Source: Methanosphaera sp. (GTDB lineage Archaea; Methanobacteriota; Methanobacteria; Methanobacteriales; Methanobacteriaceae). Taken from it: a stretch of DNA of 64,000 nucleotides. The notes below the pieces were generated by a model. That model saw only the letters and a list, made by a program, of their open reading frames with translations, was not told the origin of the DNA and made no database searches. Location: contig JAFRMD010000023.1 in the NCBI GenBank assembly GCA_017430835.1, forward strand, positions 1-64,000, given 5' to 3'. This document shows, in pieces, positions 45,941 through 55,575 of this stretch (within the stretch, counting starts at the first letter, position 1; the number at the start of each line of letters is the position of its first letter). The position numbers and the translations under genes were made by a program.

Positions 45941-47401
45941 ATGAAAGATGTACTGACACCAATAGAAATGAGGGCAACAGATAAAAACACGGAATATAAT
46001 CATATTCCAACCTTGGTGCTGATGGAAAATGCAGGTTCAGCCATAGTAAACTATATTGTAAACAGTTTTCCTTCAAAAAATAGGGTATCAATATATTCGG
46101 GTGTTGGAGGAAATGGTGGAGATGGCTTTGTAATAGCAAGACATTTGCTTAACCATGGTTACAAGGTAAAACTCTTCCTGCTTGCAAGAGCTGAAAGAAT
46201 AAAAAATGAGGATTCTAGGATAAATTGGGAATCAATAAAGATTATAGCTCAAACAGACAAAAATCTTAAGTTGTCGGTAATTTCTGATTCAACACAATTA
46301 AAACCTGATAGTTCCGACATAATAGTGGATGCATTGCTGGGCACGGGAGTTAATGGAAAACTCAGACAACCATTGTCAAAAGCGATTGACATAATTAACA
46401 ATGCTCCTGCAATAACAATTGCCGTTGACATTCCTTCAGGTTTAGATCCTGAAAATGGTGAAGTACAGGATAAGTGTGTGGTTGCTCATACGACATTGAC
46501 TTTACATAAAAAGAAGGTAGGCTTGAATCTAGCTCAGCAAACATACACAGGCAATGTTGAAGTACTTGATATTGGAATTCCAAGAGTGGCGGAGGAGTAT
46601 GTTGGTAGGGGTGATTTGCTTAAACTTAAAAAACCATTAGCTGATTCACATAAAGGCCAAAACGGTTCAATATTGATTGTCGGATCAAATAGGGATTATG
46701 TTGGTGCAGTAATTTTTGCAGCCGAATGTGCATTAACACAAATGTTGGATTTGGTTTATATTGTTGCGCCCGAAGAGTCTGCAAATATAATTAAATCTTA
46801 TAATCCTGCATTTATTGTTCGTTCAGTTAAGGGGGATGTGCTGGATTTAAATGCTTATGATGATATTATGGAAATTGCATCTAAGGTAGATTCTGTGTTG
46901 ATTGGATCCGGCTCTGGTGTTGATGAAAAAACTGGCGAATTGTTTAACCGGATTGTTTCCGAGCTTAACTGTCCTATAGTTCTTGATGCTGATGCTTTAA
47001 AGTTGGTTAAAAAAGAAAATTTGTCAGGCAATGTTGTTTTAACTCCTCATCAGTACGAATTTGAAAAATTCTTTGATGTTGAATTGCCTGTTAAACAGGA
47101 TGATAGGATTAATCTATTAAGTGAACTTTCAAGTGAATATGCTTGTGTGATCTTGCTTAAGGGCGTTGTTGACATTATTTCTTCACAGGATGATTATAAA
47201 TTAAACAAGACGGGTAATTCCGGTATGACTATTGGAGGTACTGGAGATTTGCTTGCAGGTTTAACGACAGCATTATCTACTCAGATTAATTTGTTTGATT
47301 CGGCTTGTATTGCATCATTTTTATTGGGATGTGCTGGAGATAAGGTATTAGAAGAAAAAGGATTTAATTATAAAATTAATGACATTTTAGGAAGGTTATA
47401 A
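45941..47401 (+). CDS. nnr: Bifunctional NAD(P)HX epimerase / dehydratase
   Basis: A 486-residue metabolite repair enzyme. Residues 1-215 are the YjeF N-domain epimerase (MENAGSAIVNYI, GGNGGDGFVIARHLLNHGY, DALLGTGVNGKL). Residues 225-486 are the ADP-dependent dehydratase (GQNGSILIVGSNRDYVGAVI, LDADALKLV, VLTPHQYEFEKFF, GNSGMTIGGTGDLLAGL). Together they restore hydrated NADH and NADPH. GGTGAGTAAAAG precedes the ATG. Complete length and all sites retained. Confidence 0.95.
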   Translation: MKDVLTPIEMRATDKNTEYNHIPTLVLMENAGSAIVNYIVNSFPSKNRVSIYSGVGGNGGDGFVIARHLLNHGYKVKLFLLARAERIKNEDSRINWESIKIIAQTDKNLKLSVISDSTQLKPDSSDIIVDALLGTGVNGKLRQPLSKAIDIINNAPAITIAVDIPSGLDPENGEVQDKCVVAHTTLTLHKKKVGLNLAQQTYTGNVEVLDIGIPRVAEEYVGRGDLLKLKKPLADSHKGQNGSILIVGSNRDYVGAVIFAAECALTQMLDLVYIVAPEESANIIKSYNPAFIVRSVKGDVLDLNAYDDIMEIASKVDSVLIGSGSGVDEKTGELFNRIVSELNCPIVLDADALKLVKKENLSGNVVLTPHQYEFEKFFDVELPVKQDDRINLLSELSSEYACVILLKGVVDIISSQDDYKLNKTGNSGMTIGGTGDLLAGLTTALSTQINLFDSACIASFLLGCAGDKVLEEKGFNYKINDILGRL

Positions 47402-47416
47402 AAGGAGTGGAATGTT

Positions 47417-47668
47417 TTAGAACAGTACATAGAATATTACCAGTATAAGTGTACCGGTTACTCCTCCAAAACCCGATATTATCACGGTAATTGTGTTTAT
47501 GGGTATGTTTATTCCGGGTAGGATGTTTACGAGGGCAAGTAACACCCAACCTGTTATCAGGTGTAGTGCAATTTTTAGGACCGTACTTCCCACGTTTAAT
47601 ATTACTTTTATGGTGAAGTAGGCTATTATTGCAACTATTATTATTGTCAGCAGATTAAATATCATCAT
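47417..47668 (-). CDS. BofA-family small membrane protein
   Basis: An 83-residue protein made almost only of membrane helices: MMIFNLLTIIIVAIIAYFTI, KIALHLITGWVLLALVNILP, and a final IISGFGGVTGTLILVIF. The GW..LALVN-LPG-IPIN-IT signature is that of BofA (pro-sigma-K processing inhibitor) homologues, which in archaea have no known sporulation role. The frame continues to 47710, but GAGGAGATT precedes the ATG at 47668. It follows larB with a 28-nt gap. Confidence 0.8.
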   Translation of the reverse strand: MMIFNLLTIIIVAIIAYFTIKVILNVGSTVLKIALHLITGWVLLALVNILPGINIPINTITVIISGFGGVTGTLILVIFYVLF

Positions 47669-47696
47669 AGTATCAAAATCTCCTCGTGTTTTTTTT

Positions 47697-48476
47697 CTAT
47701 TTTTTTTCATTTATTCGTTTTTCTATTTGTTTTAGTATTGTTATGGCGTATACTCCAGCACCGTATCCATTGTCTATGTTCATGGTTGCTATTCCTGGTG
47801 CACAGGATTGTAACATTGAAAACAGTGCAGTAAAACCTTTTTCTCCAACACCGTATCCTGTTGATGTTGGAACTGCTATTATTGGAATGTCAACCAGTCC
47901 TGCAACTACTGATGGCAACGCTCCTTCCATTCCTGCCAGGGCTATTATAACATCCACATTCTCATCAATCAAATATGCTATTTTGTCTATCAATCTGTGT
48001 ATTCCTGCTATTCCAACATCGTATGTTGTTATAACTGAATATCCGGCCTGTTCTATTGTTATCTTTGATTCTTCTGCTATGGGAATGTCGGCTGTACCCG
48101 CTGTTATTATTCCAATTTTTCCCCTTAATTTTTTTGTTTTACTTTTATTGATAGTTAATATAGATGCAACTTTATGATAAACTGATTTTTCAAGAACATC
48201 TTCATTAATTTTATTTTTGATGTCATTAAATCTATCTTCTGGAAGTCTAGTTATCATTAAATTATTTATAAAATCAATATTATTGATGATGTTTATCAAG
48301 TCCTCATCACTTTTTCCTTCAGAGTAAACAGCTTCAGGAACACCAATTCTATTTTCACGTGAATTATCAAACTTAACATGTTGTCCTATTTCATGTATCT
48401 GCATAGTTTTAAGTTTACGTTCAGCATCATTAACTGTTATTTCACCATCAATCAACTGATTTAAAATATCTTTCAT
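47697..48476 (-). CDS. larB: LarB-type pyridinium carboxylase (PurE superfamily)
   Basis: A 259-residue protein. A helical N-domain (ILNQLIDGEITVNDAERKLK) precedes a PurE-like domain: GIITAGTADIPIAEESKI, VITTYDVGIAGIHRLI, VIIALAGMEGALPSVVAGLV, PIIAVPTSTGYGVGEKGFTA and LQSCAPGIATMNIDNGYGAG. This is the LarB branch, which carboxylates nicotinate adenine dinucleotide for the nickel-pincer cofactor. No larC, larE or larA lies next to it, so its role here is open. GGAGGTTATTGTC fixes the ATG at 48476. Confidence 0.9.
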   Translation of the reverse strand: MKDILNQLIDGEITVNDAERKLKTMQIHEIGQHVKFDNSRENRIGVPEAVYSEGKSDEDLINIINNIDFINNLMITRLPEDRFNDIKNKINEDVLEKSVYHKVASILTINKSKTKKLRGKIGIITAGTADIPIAEESKITIEQAGYSVITTYDVGIAGIHRLIDKIAYLIDENVDVIIALAGMEGALPSVVAGLVDIPIIAVPTSTGYGVGEKGFTALFSMLQSCAPGIATMNIDNGYGAGVYAITILKQIEKRINEKK

Positions 48477-48593
48477 GACAATAACCTCCATTCATATATC
48501 TCTATTAGTTGATATCTTATTTAAATATTATTTCAAAAGTATTTTATTATAAAAAAAGAATAATAATACTATCAAAAGAGTAACGGGGAAAAT

Positions 48594-50915
48594 ATGAAAA
48601 AATACACAGCACGATTATTGGTTGACGGAATAGTACAAGGAGTGGGTTTCAGACCAACAGTATACCGATTAGCTAAAGTAATGGGTTTAAACGGTTATGT
48701 AAGAAATATGGGAAACATTGTCGAAATAATAATACAGGCTACAGATGATGACATAGTATTATTTGTTGACCAACTCCAGGAACACAAACCAATCCGATCA
48801 GAAATAAACAACATAAAAGTTGAAATAATTGGAGAAATAACACAAGAAGAGGAGTACACGGACTTCACAATAGTAGAAAGCAGTAACAAAATATCGGGGT
48901 CTGCTGTTATCCCACCAGATATGAGCATATGTGACGAATGTTTATCAGAAATTCTTGACACCCAAGATCAACATTACTATTACCCATTCACTGCATGCAC
49001 AAATTGCGGGCCAAGATTCACATTAATTGATGAAGTGCCATATGACAGAAAAAACACTACTATGGACGATTTCCCATTATGTTCATATTGTGCTGATGAA
49101 TATACAAACCCATTAAACAGAAGATACCATGCAGAAGCAACATGTTGTCCAGATTGCGGACCAAAAGTCTTCCTCTACAAGGATGGACAAATCCCTTCAA
49201 GAGACCCTATCCGAGATGCTAGCCAACTGATAGATGAAGGAAATATTTTGGCCGTCAAAGGAATTGGCGGAACACATTTAGTCTGTAAAACGTCTACTGA
49301 TGATGCAATAGACCTGCTAAGGGAAAGATTGGGAAGAAAAACACAACCCTTTGCATGCATGACTCCTGACATGGAAACGGCAGGATTGTTTGTCAATTAT
49401 TCTCAAGATGAAAGAAAAATGCTTGAATCAGTATCAAAGCCAATAGTTGTTCTAAACAAATCCGAGGATTACAGCTTATCTAAAAACTTATCTCCAGGAT
49501 TACATAATCAGGGAGTAATGCTGCCCTATACGGGATTGCATCATCTTCTATTCAAGTATACAATAGAACCTGCATATGTAATGACCTCTGCAAACATGCC
49601 TGGAAATCCTATGCTTATTGATAATGAAGAAATTATCAGCAAATTAGATTCTATTGCCGATTACTACTTATTGCATGACAGGAAGATTCTCAACCGCTGT
49701 GATGATAGTGTAATAAGATTCCGTAATGCTTTGCCCGGATTTATAAGAAGGTCTCGAGGCTATGTGCCAAAACCATTCGACTTCTCAAAAATTGACACAG
49801 AACATAATATGCTGGCAGTAGGTCCGGAATTGGATGTTACATTTTCTGTCTTAAAGGAAGGCAAATGTTATCCATCACAGCATATTGGAAATACTTCAAA
49901 GTTTCAGACGCTAGAATTTATGGAAGATGCTATAAAACACTTGCTTAAACTAACAAGATGTGATAATTTGGATTATATCGTAGCAGATATGCATCCGGAA
50001 TTTAACACAACAAAACTGGCAAAAGAATTAAGTATTGAACATGATGCAGAACTATTGCAGGTACAGCATCATCACGCACACGCCGCAAGTCTAATGGCAG
50101 AACATAAACTGGATGAAATGGTAGCAATAGCCGCCGATGGTGTAGGTTATGGTGAAGACGGAAACATATGGGGCGGAGAAGTATTGTACTTGAATAACAC
50201 GGGCAAATACGTTAATCATGGAGGATTAAAACTTCAGCCAATGCCTGGTGGAGATTTAAGTACAAAATATCCTATAAGGATGGCGATGGGAATATTGTAT
50301 AATGAAATGGATTCCGAAGAGTTAAGGACATTAATGAAAACAAATTATGCAAACTACTTCAAATACGGAGAAAAAGAAGTTGACATCACCCTAAAACAAT
50401 TGGAAAACAACTTCAACACAGCATATACCAGCAGTATGGGAAGAGTACTGGACAGTGTCAGTGTATTGTTGGGAATAAGCAGAAACCGTGGCTATGAAGG
50501 AGAATGTTCCATGAAATTGGAGTCCGCTGCCAAAAGAGGATTTGGATTGCTTGACTTTTCATTACCTTTAACCTCAGAAAATAATAGAACAACGATAGAC
50601 ACAGGTCGCTTACTGATGAACGTGCTTGAAATGATTGATGGTGGAATCATGGTTGAAGAAATTGCATGCGTATGTCAGAAAGTTCTTGCAGAAAAATTAG
50701 CAAAACTGGCCATGGAAGTTGCTAAATCTCGTCAAACAGAATTCATAGGTGTAACTGGCGGAGTATTCTATAACGACTATATAACCAGGATTGTTAAAGA
50801 TAAGCTAACAAGTGAAGGTTACACTTTTGTCCAGCACGAACAAACTTGTGCAGGTGACGGAAGTGTTTCCATGGGACAATGCGCCATTGCCGGATGGCAA
50901 AAAAGCAATATTTAA
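48594..50915 (+). CDS. hypF: Hydrogenase maturation carbamoyltransferase HypF
   Basis: A 773-residue protein making thiocyanate-type carbamoyl groups on HypE for the CN ligands of [NiFe] hydrogenases. The order is an acylphosphatase domain (LLVDGIVQGVGFRPTVYRLA), two C4 zinc fingers (CDECLSE / CTNCGPRFT and CSYCADE / CCPDCGPKV), a YrdC domain (LAVKGIGGTHLVCKTSTDDA) and a Kae1-like domain (VQHHHAHAASLMAEH, AADGVGYGEDGNIWGGE). All sites present and length normal. The frhD protease at 14591-15058 acts on the same class of hydrogenase. Confidence 0.97.
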   Translation: MKKYTARLLVDGIVQGVGFRPTVYRLAKVMGLNGYVRNMGNIVEIIIQATDDDIVLFVDQLQEHKPIRSEINNIKVEIIGEITQEEEYTDFTIVESSNKISGSAVIPPDMSICDECLSEILDTQDQHYYYPFTACTNCGPRFTLIDEVPYDRKNTTMDDFPLCSYCADEYTNPLNRRYHAEATCCPDCGPKVFLYKDGQIPSRDPIRDASQLIDEGNILAVKGIGGTHLVCKTSTDDAIDLLRERLGRKTQPFACMTPDMETAGLFVNYSQDERKMLESVSKPIVVLNKSEDYSLSKNLSPGLHNQGVMLPYTGLHHLLFKYTIEPAYVMTSANMPGNPMLIDNEEIISKLDSIADYYLLHDRKILNRCDDSVIRFRNALPGFIRRSRGYVPKPFDFSKIDTEHNMLAVGPELDVTFSVLKEGKCYPSQHIGNTSKFQTLEFMEDAIKHLLKLTRCDNLDYIVADMHPEFNTTKLAKELSIEHDAELLQVQHHHAHAASLMAEHKLDEMVAIAADGVGYGEDGNIWGGEVLYLNNTGKYVNHGGLKLQPMPGGDLSTKYPIRMAMGILYNEMDSEELRTLMKTNYANYFKYGEKEVDITLKQLENNFNTAYTSSMGRVLDSVSVLLGISRNRGYEGECSMKLESAAKRGFGLLDFSLPLTSENNRTTIDTGRLLMNVLEMIDGGIMVEEIACVCQKVLAEKLAKLAMEVAKSRQTEFIGVTGGVFYNDYITRIVKDKLTSEGYTFVQHEQTCAGDGSVSMGQCAIAGWQKSNI

Positions 50916-50961
50916 AACAAGTTTTGTATAATTTGGGGGTTAAAATGTGTGTTATGAAGAA

Positions 50962-51909
50962 TTATTCTTCATAATATACTTTTGCATATTCGTCTGTTTT
51001 GTTGTATAATCCTATTGCAGCTAAAGCTCCGATTAATCCTCCTTTTCCAGTAACATATTCTATTCGAACATTGTTGTCTTTAGCTATTTTTTCTGCTTCA
51101 TCAAAGTATTTCATGGATTTTTTTGCTTCTAAAGCATATTGTTGCACTTCTTCAGGAATTTCCATTTTTTCGTAGACCACAAATGCCGTGTTTTCGGATA
51201 AAGTTTTTTCCTTAAGCTTTGATTTAAGAGTTTGAATAAGATCTTCCTTGTCTTCTTCTTTCACGGCAAAAGTTAGTATAATTGAAACACAATTTTTTGT
51301 CTTGTTGGGATTATTTGGGTACAATTGACATGTGATATGTTCAAGGTATCTGTATCCCTTTTCTTCTTGAATCTCATTTGCCACATTGTTTGCAAGTGTC
51401 CAAGTTGCACCTTCTGTTGGTATATCTGTGTCATCCAATCCGATTATAACTTTTTTAAGTTTGGGTGTTATAACGGCTGCTCTTCCAACTTTTGATCCTC
51501 CGCCTTTTTCAAGTAATTCTATTCTTTTTACTCCTAAGGCTTTTCCACGACAGAATGCAGCTCCTACTCCTGCTCCTGCAAGTCCTGCATGAACTATTTT
51601 AACTTCATCATCGGTTATACTTGCTTCTTGGATTCCTGCAGCCTGATAACTTGGTTTGAGATTTAATTCTATTTTTCCTTTTTTGACGTAGTATGAGTGT
51701 TTGTTTCCATCACGTTTTGCATCAATAATTAGGGGACTTGTTTGTTTATATTGGGTTATCATCCAGTCTGAACCTACAGGACATGGATGGTATTCAATTA
51801 GTTCTATTATTTCTTCATCAGTGTCTGTTACTGTTATGATTTCATGGTATGGTGTTATCCAAGGATTAGAGTATTTTTCTTTTAATTCTTCAGGTGTTAA
51901 TATTTCCAT
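50962..51909 (-). CDS. Methanogenesis marker protein 11
   Basis: A 315-residue protein found in nearly all methanogens (TIGR03280/DUF1743 type). The central segment IIGLDDTDIPTEGATWTLAN echoes the DDTD motif of TiaS-like proteins that act on tRNA-Ile, and the glycine-rich LAGAGVGAAFCRGKALG and EKGGGSKVGRAAVITPKL segments are typical. Its biochemical role is unknown; a nucleotide- or ATP-dependent activity is suggested by the DDTD fold. Last gene of the minus-strand run that includes ribH and the leu genes. Confidence 0.82.
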   Translation of the reverse strand: MEILTPEELKEKYSNPWITPYHEIITVTDTDEEIIELIEYHPCPVGSDWMITQYKQTSPLIIDAKRDGNKHSYYVKKGKIELNLKPSYQAAGIQEASITDDEVKIVHAGLAGAGVGAAFCRGKALGVKRIELLEKGGGSKVGRAAVITPKLKKVIIGLDDTDIPTEGATWTLANNVANEIQEEKGYRYLEHITCQLYPNNPNKTKNCVSIILTFAVKEEDKEDLIQTLKSKLKEKTLSENTAFVVYEKMEIPEEVQQYALEAKKSMKYFDEAEKIAKDNNVRIEYVTGKGGLIGALAAIGLYNKTDEYAKVYYEE

Positions 51910-51973
51910 ATTTTCAATTTTCCTTTTTTCATTTGTTTAAAAAAGAATATTAGAAATAGGGGGTTAATGTATT

Positions 51974-52378
51974 TTAAGCTAATCTTTTAACTAGTTTTAC
52001 TGCAGCTTCTACTGCACGTTTTCCATATTCTACTCTTTGATGAGCTTCTAATCTGGTCATACCTGGACCGGATATTCCGAGGGTAACTGGTTTATTGTAT
52101 TCTAATGATAAATCAGTTATTTTTCTTGCTGCGTGTTGAACAACAATTTCATCATGTTCTGTGTCACCTTCAATAACTGCACCCAATGTGATGACTGCGT
52201 CAACATTTTCATCGTCTAATAATTTTTTTATTGCAATGGGCATATCATATACTCCAGGTACTGCAATGACTTCAGTTATTTCTGCATCTAAGAATTTTGC
52301 ATGTTCTTTTGCAAGTTCTAACATCATGCTTGTAATATCAAAATTAAATTCTGCTACTACTGCTCCAATTTTTATCAT
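51974..52378 (-). CDS. ribH: 6,7-dimethyl-8-ribityllumazine synthase
   Basis: A 134-residue enzyme forming lumazine from the aminouracil and dihydroxybutanone phosphate, for riboflavin and hence F420 and FAD. It shows [54 protein letters not shown] (catalytic His) and [17 protein letters not shown]. Length and loops match the archaeal form. GGAG lies before the ATG at 52378. Confidence 0.95.
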   Translation of the reverse strand: MIKIGAVVAEFNFDITSMMLELAKEHAKFLDAEITEVIAVPGVYDMPIAIKKLLDDENVDAVITLGAVIEGDTEHDEIVVQHAARKITDLSLEYNKPVTLGISGPGMTRLEAHQRVEYGKRAVEAAVKLVKRLA

Positions 52379-52411
52379 ATATATCTATTCTCCAATAATT
52401 GTTTTTTTAGC

Positions 52412-52498
52412 TTATACTAAGTATAATACAAATGCTGATACTGAACTGATTACCATTATGAATATAATAAATAATGCTGCTGCTTTTGCTGTTTCCAT
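52412..52498 (-). CDS. 28-residue single-span membrane peptide
   Basis: A complete small frame METAKAAALFIIFIMVISS then VSAFVLYLV on the minus strand, with a GGAG site 9 nt before the ATG. One hydrophobic segment fills residues 7-28, preceded by a short polar start. It lies between leuB and ribH with the same direction and probably belongs to that operon. Resembles the peptide at 23432-23521 in size and layout, but not in sequence. No family recognised. Confidence 0.5.
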   Translation of the reverse strand: METAKAAALFIIFIMVISSVSAFVLYLV

Positions 52499-52563
52499 GT
52501 TTTTAATCTCCGTTAGTGTATTAATTCTTATTTTTTTTATATTATTATATGTAACTGTCTTTA

Positions 52564-53538
52564 TTATATTTTGCTTGCAATGTATTCTGCCATTTCTTGT
52601 GTGGAAGCTGTTCCTCCAAGGTCTGGTGTAACAATTTTTCCTTCTTGAATTACGTCCACGATAATATTTTCTATTTTTCGTGCTGATTCTGATTCTCCAA
52701 GGTAATCTAGCATCATGCATGCTGAAAGTATTGTTGCAACAGGGTTTGCGATACCTTGACCTGCAATATCTGGTGCAGATCCATGTACTGGTTCGAATAA
52801 TCCATTTTCATCTCCAATGTTTGCAGATGGAATCATTCCAAGACCTCCAACTAATCCTGCTCCTTCATCAGATAATATGTCACCGTAAAGGTTGCTTGTT
52901 ACTATTACCTCAAAGTCTAATGGGTTTGTTATCAGATACATTGCTGTAGCATCTACGTAGAAATCGTTTGATTCAATTTCAGGGTAGTTTTCTGCAATTT
53001 CATAGAAGCATTTTTTGAATAATCCATCGGATATTTTCAATACGTTTGCTTTGTGTACTGCAGTTACCTTGTTTTTGCCAGTGTCTTTTGCATATTTAAA
53101 TGCGTAGTCACATATTTTGTCGGATGCTGCTTTGGTGATTTTTTTTCTTGCAATTGCTCCGTCTGGAGTTTCTTCTTCGTCTCCTATGTATAGGTCTTCA
53201 GTATTTTCACGTACAATCATGAAGTCTATGTTTCCATATTTTTCTGGTTGTAATGATTTTACTGGTCTTAGGTTTACAAAAGTGTTTAGTTCGTGTCTTA
53301 ATCTTACTATTACATCTGCTGCAGTTTCTCCGGCTGCTCCAAATAGCACTGCATCTGATTCTTTTGCTATTTTAATTGTTTCGTCTGGAAGTGCTACTCC
53401 TGTTTCTTCTTTGCATTTGTCTCCTGCAATTGCATCAGTGTAGTTAAATTCTATGTCTAAACTATCCAGGACGGTTGTTGTAGCTTTAACTACTTCTTTT
53501 CCAATTCCGTCTCCTGGTATTACTGCTATGTTATACAT
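52564..53538 (-). CDS. leuB: 3-isopropylmalate / isohomocitrate dehydrogenase
   Basis: A 324-residue beta-decarboxylating dehydrogenase. It has AVIPGDGIGKEVVKAT, LRPVKSLQPEKYG, FMIVRENTEDLYIG (substrate loop), KVTAVHKANVLKISDG, NLYGDILSDEGAGLVG and NGLFEPVHGSAPDIAGQGIA (NAD site). Methanogens carry two such enzymes, for leucine and for coenzyme B (AksF); the leuCD neighbours favour leucine, but the AksF alternative cannot be excluded. leuD lies 9 nt upstream and GGAG precedes its ATG. Confidence 0.85.
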   Translation of the reverse strand: MYNIAVIPGDGIGKEVVKATTTVLDSLDIEFNYTDAIAGDKCKEETGVALPDETIKIAKESDAVLFGAAGETAADVIVRLRHELNTFVNLRPVKSLQPEKYGNIDFMIVRENTEDLYIGDEEETPDGAIARKKITKAASDKICDYAFKYAKDTGKNKVTAVHKANVLKISDGLFKKCFYEIAENYPEIESNDFYVDATAMYLITNPLDFEVIVTSNLYGDILSDEGAGLVGGLGMIPSANIGDENGLFEPVHGSAPDIAGQGIANPVATILSACMMLDYLGESESARKIENIIVDVIQEGKIVTPDLGGTASTQEMAEYIASKI

Positions 53539-53547
53539 GTTATCTCC

Positions 53548-54048
53548 TTATTCAAATCTTGTTTTGTTTAGGTATTCTATTAATCCACCATTTTCTACGA
53601 TTTCAAACATGAATTCTGGAAGTTTTGTGAAGTCATAATCCTTATTTTGTGTTTCGTTTTTGAGTGTTCCTTCTTCAAGGTTTATTTCAAGCATGTCTTC
53701 TTCGTTGATTTCATCGGGTCCGTTTGGTGCTTCTACTAGGGGTAGTCCTATGTTTGTTGCGTTGCGGTAGAATATTCTTGCGAATGATTTTGCAACTACT
53801 GCTTTTATTCCGGCTGCTTTTATTGCTATTGGTGCGTGTTCACGACTTGATCCACATCCAAAGTTGGAACCTGCTACTATTATGTCGCCTTCCTGTATTT
53901 TGTCTTTGTAATGTAAATCATATCCTTCCATTACGTGTTTTCCTAAGTCTTCTGGGGATGTTAATGTTAGGTATCTTCCTGGAAGTATGCTGTCTGTATC
54001 TATATCGTCTCCTAATTTTAGAGCTCGTCCTTCTATTATTTTTTCCAT
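53548..54048 (-). CDS. leuD: 3-isopropylmalate dehydratase, small subunit
   Basis: A 166-residue small subunit that swings over the [4Fe-4S] site of LeuC. Conserved parts: [45 protein letters not shown] and [19 protein letters not shown]. The YLTLT loop just after GR is the specificity region that separates isopropylmalate isomerase from homoaconitase (AksE); the reading here does not decide. It lies 22 nt behind leuC and 9 nt before leuB. Confidence 0.85.
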   Translation of the reverse strand: MEKIIEGRALKLGDDIDTDSILPGRYLTLTSPEDLGKHVMEGYDLHYKDKIQEGDIIVAGSNFGCGSSREHAPIAIKAAGIKAVVAKSFARIFYRNATNIGLPLVEAPNGPDEINEEDMLEINLEEGTLKNETQNKDYDFTKLPEFMFEIVENGGLIEYLNKTRFE

Positions 54049-54070
54049 TGTTATTTAACCTCCTTTGTTC

Positions 54071-55327
54071 TTATTTTTTTTCAGGTGCTGTTATGTGTCC
54101 TGTCAGTGCACTTTCTGCTGCTACTATTGGTGATGACAGGTAAACTTTTCCTTCTGGGCTTCCCTGTCTTCCTTTGAAGTTTCTGTTTGATGTTGAAAGG
54201 CTTACTTCTCCATCACCGATTAGTCCTATGTGTCCTCCGAGACATGGACCGCAGCATGGGTTGCATACAAGGGCTCCTGCATCTACGAATATGTCCATTA
54301 ATCCTTCTTCTAATGCTTGTTTGTATATTGTTCTTGATGCAGGAATTACAAGGGTTCTTACTCCTTCTTTGATTTTGTTTCCTTTAAGTACGCGTGCTGC
54401 TTGTTCTAAATCTTTTAGTCTTCCATTTGTACATGAACCTATGAATACCTGGTCGATTTCCACGTCTTCAACTTCACTTGCTGGTTTTACGTTGTCTACA
54501 TGGTTTGGGCATGCTACTTGTGGTTCAAGGTCTGTTACGTCTATGTCTATTGTTGTTAATGATGGTGCATCAAGGTCTGTTGAAAATTTTGTGTAGGCCT
54601 TGTTTGTTCGGTTTTTCAGGTATTCGTCGGTTACTTTGTCTGCTTCTACTATTCCTGTTTTTCCACCCATTTCTATTGCCATGTTACTTAGTACCATACG
54701 GTCGGACATTTCCATTTTTTCTATGGTTTCGCCTGCATATTCACATGACTTGTATGTTGAACCGTCTTGTCCTACTTGTCCTATAATGTTTAGGATTACG
54801 TCTTTGCTTGTTACGTTTTCTTGCAGTTCTCCTGTTACATTGAATCTGTTGGTTTCCGGTACTTTAAACCATAATTGTCCTGTTGCAAATACCATTGCCA
54901 TATCGGTTGATCCTATACCTGTTGAAAATGCTCCTAGTGCTCCGTTTGTGCATGTGTGTGAGTCACTACCTACTATTACTGTTCCTGGTAGTGCATGACC
55001 TTTTTCTGGAACTACTTGATGACATACTCCTTCGTATACATCGTAAAAATTTGTTATTCCTTGTTCTTTTACAAATTCTCTTAAAATTTGATGATTTTTT
55101 GCAGCATCCAATGTGTCTGCAGGTACTTGGTGGTCAAATGGGATGACTATTTTTTCAGGATCCCATACTTTATCTGTGTTTATTTGTTCTAGGGCTTGGA
55201 GTGTTAATGGACCTGTTAGGTCATGTACCATAGCAATGTCTATGTCTGCCATTACTATTTCTCCAGCTTCTACTTTGTCTTTACCTGAAGCTTTTGCTAA
55301 AATTTTTTCAGCTATTGTCATTGACAT
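54071..55327 (-). CDS. leuC: 3-isopropylmalate dehydratase, large subunit
   Basis: A 418-residue aconitase-family subunit. It shows [40 protein letters not shown], the cluster cysteine in [20 protein letters not shown], and [15 protein letters not shown] with the other two cysteines. Works with LeuD to isomerise 2- to 3-isopropylmalate, or as AksD in the coenzyme B chain extension. GGAGGT lies before the ATG at 55327. A TATA-like ATATATAAAG on the minus strand near 55460 may drive the run leuC-leuD-leuB and beyond. Confidence 0.9.
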   Translation of the reverse strand: MSMTIAEKILAKASGKDKVEAGEIVMADIDIAMVHDLTGPLTLQALEQINTDKVWDPEKIVIPFDHQVPADTLDAAKNHQILREFVKEQGITNFYDVYEGVCHQVVPEKGHALPGTVIVGSDSHTCTNGALGAFSTGIGSTDMAMVFATGQLWFKVPETNRFNVTGELQENVTSKDVILNIIGQVGQDGSTYKSCEYAGETIEKMEMSDRMVLSNMAIEMGGKTGIVEADKVTDEYLKNRTNKAYTKFSTDLDAPSLTTIDIDVTDLEPQVACPNHVDNVKPASEVEDVEIDQVFIGSCTNGRLKDLEQAARVLKGNKIKEGVRTLVIPASRTIYKQALEEGLMDIFVDAGALVCNPCCGPCLGGHIGLIGDGEVSLSTSNRNFKGRQGSPEGKVYLSSPIVAAESALTGHITAPEKK

Positions 55328-55575
55328 GTTTTATTTTACCTCCTTATTGGAATTCTTTTTGTTTTATTAATTTTTTTTAAAGTGATATTTTTTTTAATGA
55401 TTTCTTATTTTTGAATAGATATATGATATTTTTAGAATCATCTTGAAAGATAATTTCACTTTATATATATCTTTGAAGATTTTAATTATTAATTTTTGTT
55501 ATATAATATTATGTGGAAAAAAAGTTTATGTTTTAATGATGAAATTTATTATTAATTGTTTGGAGGTCTGTTATC

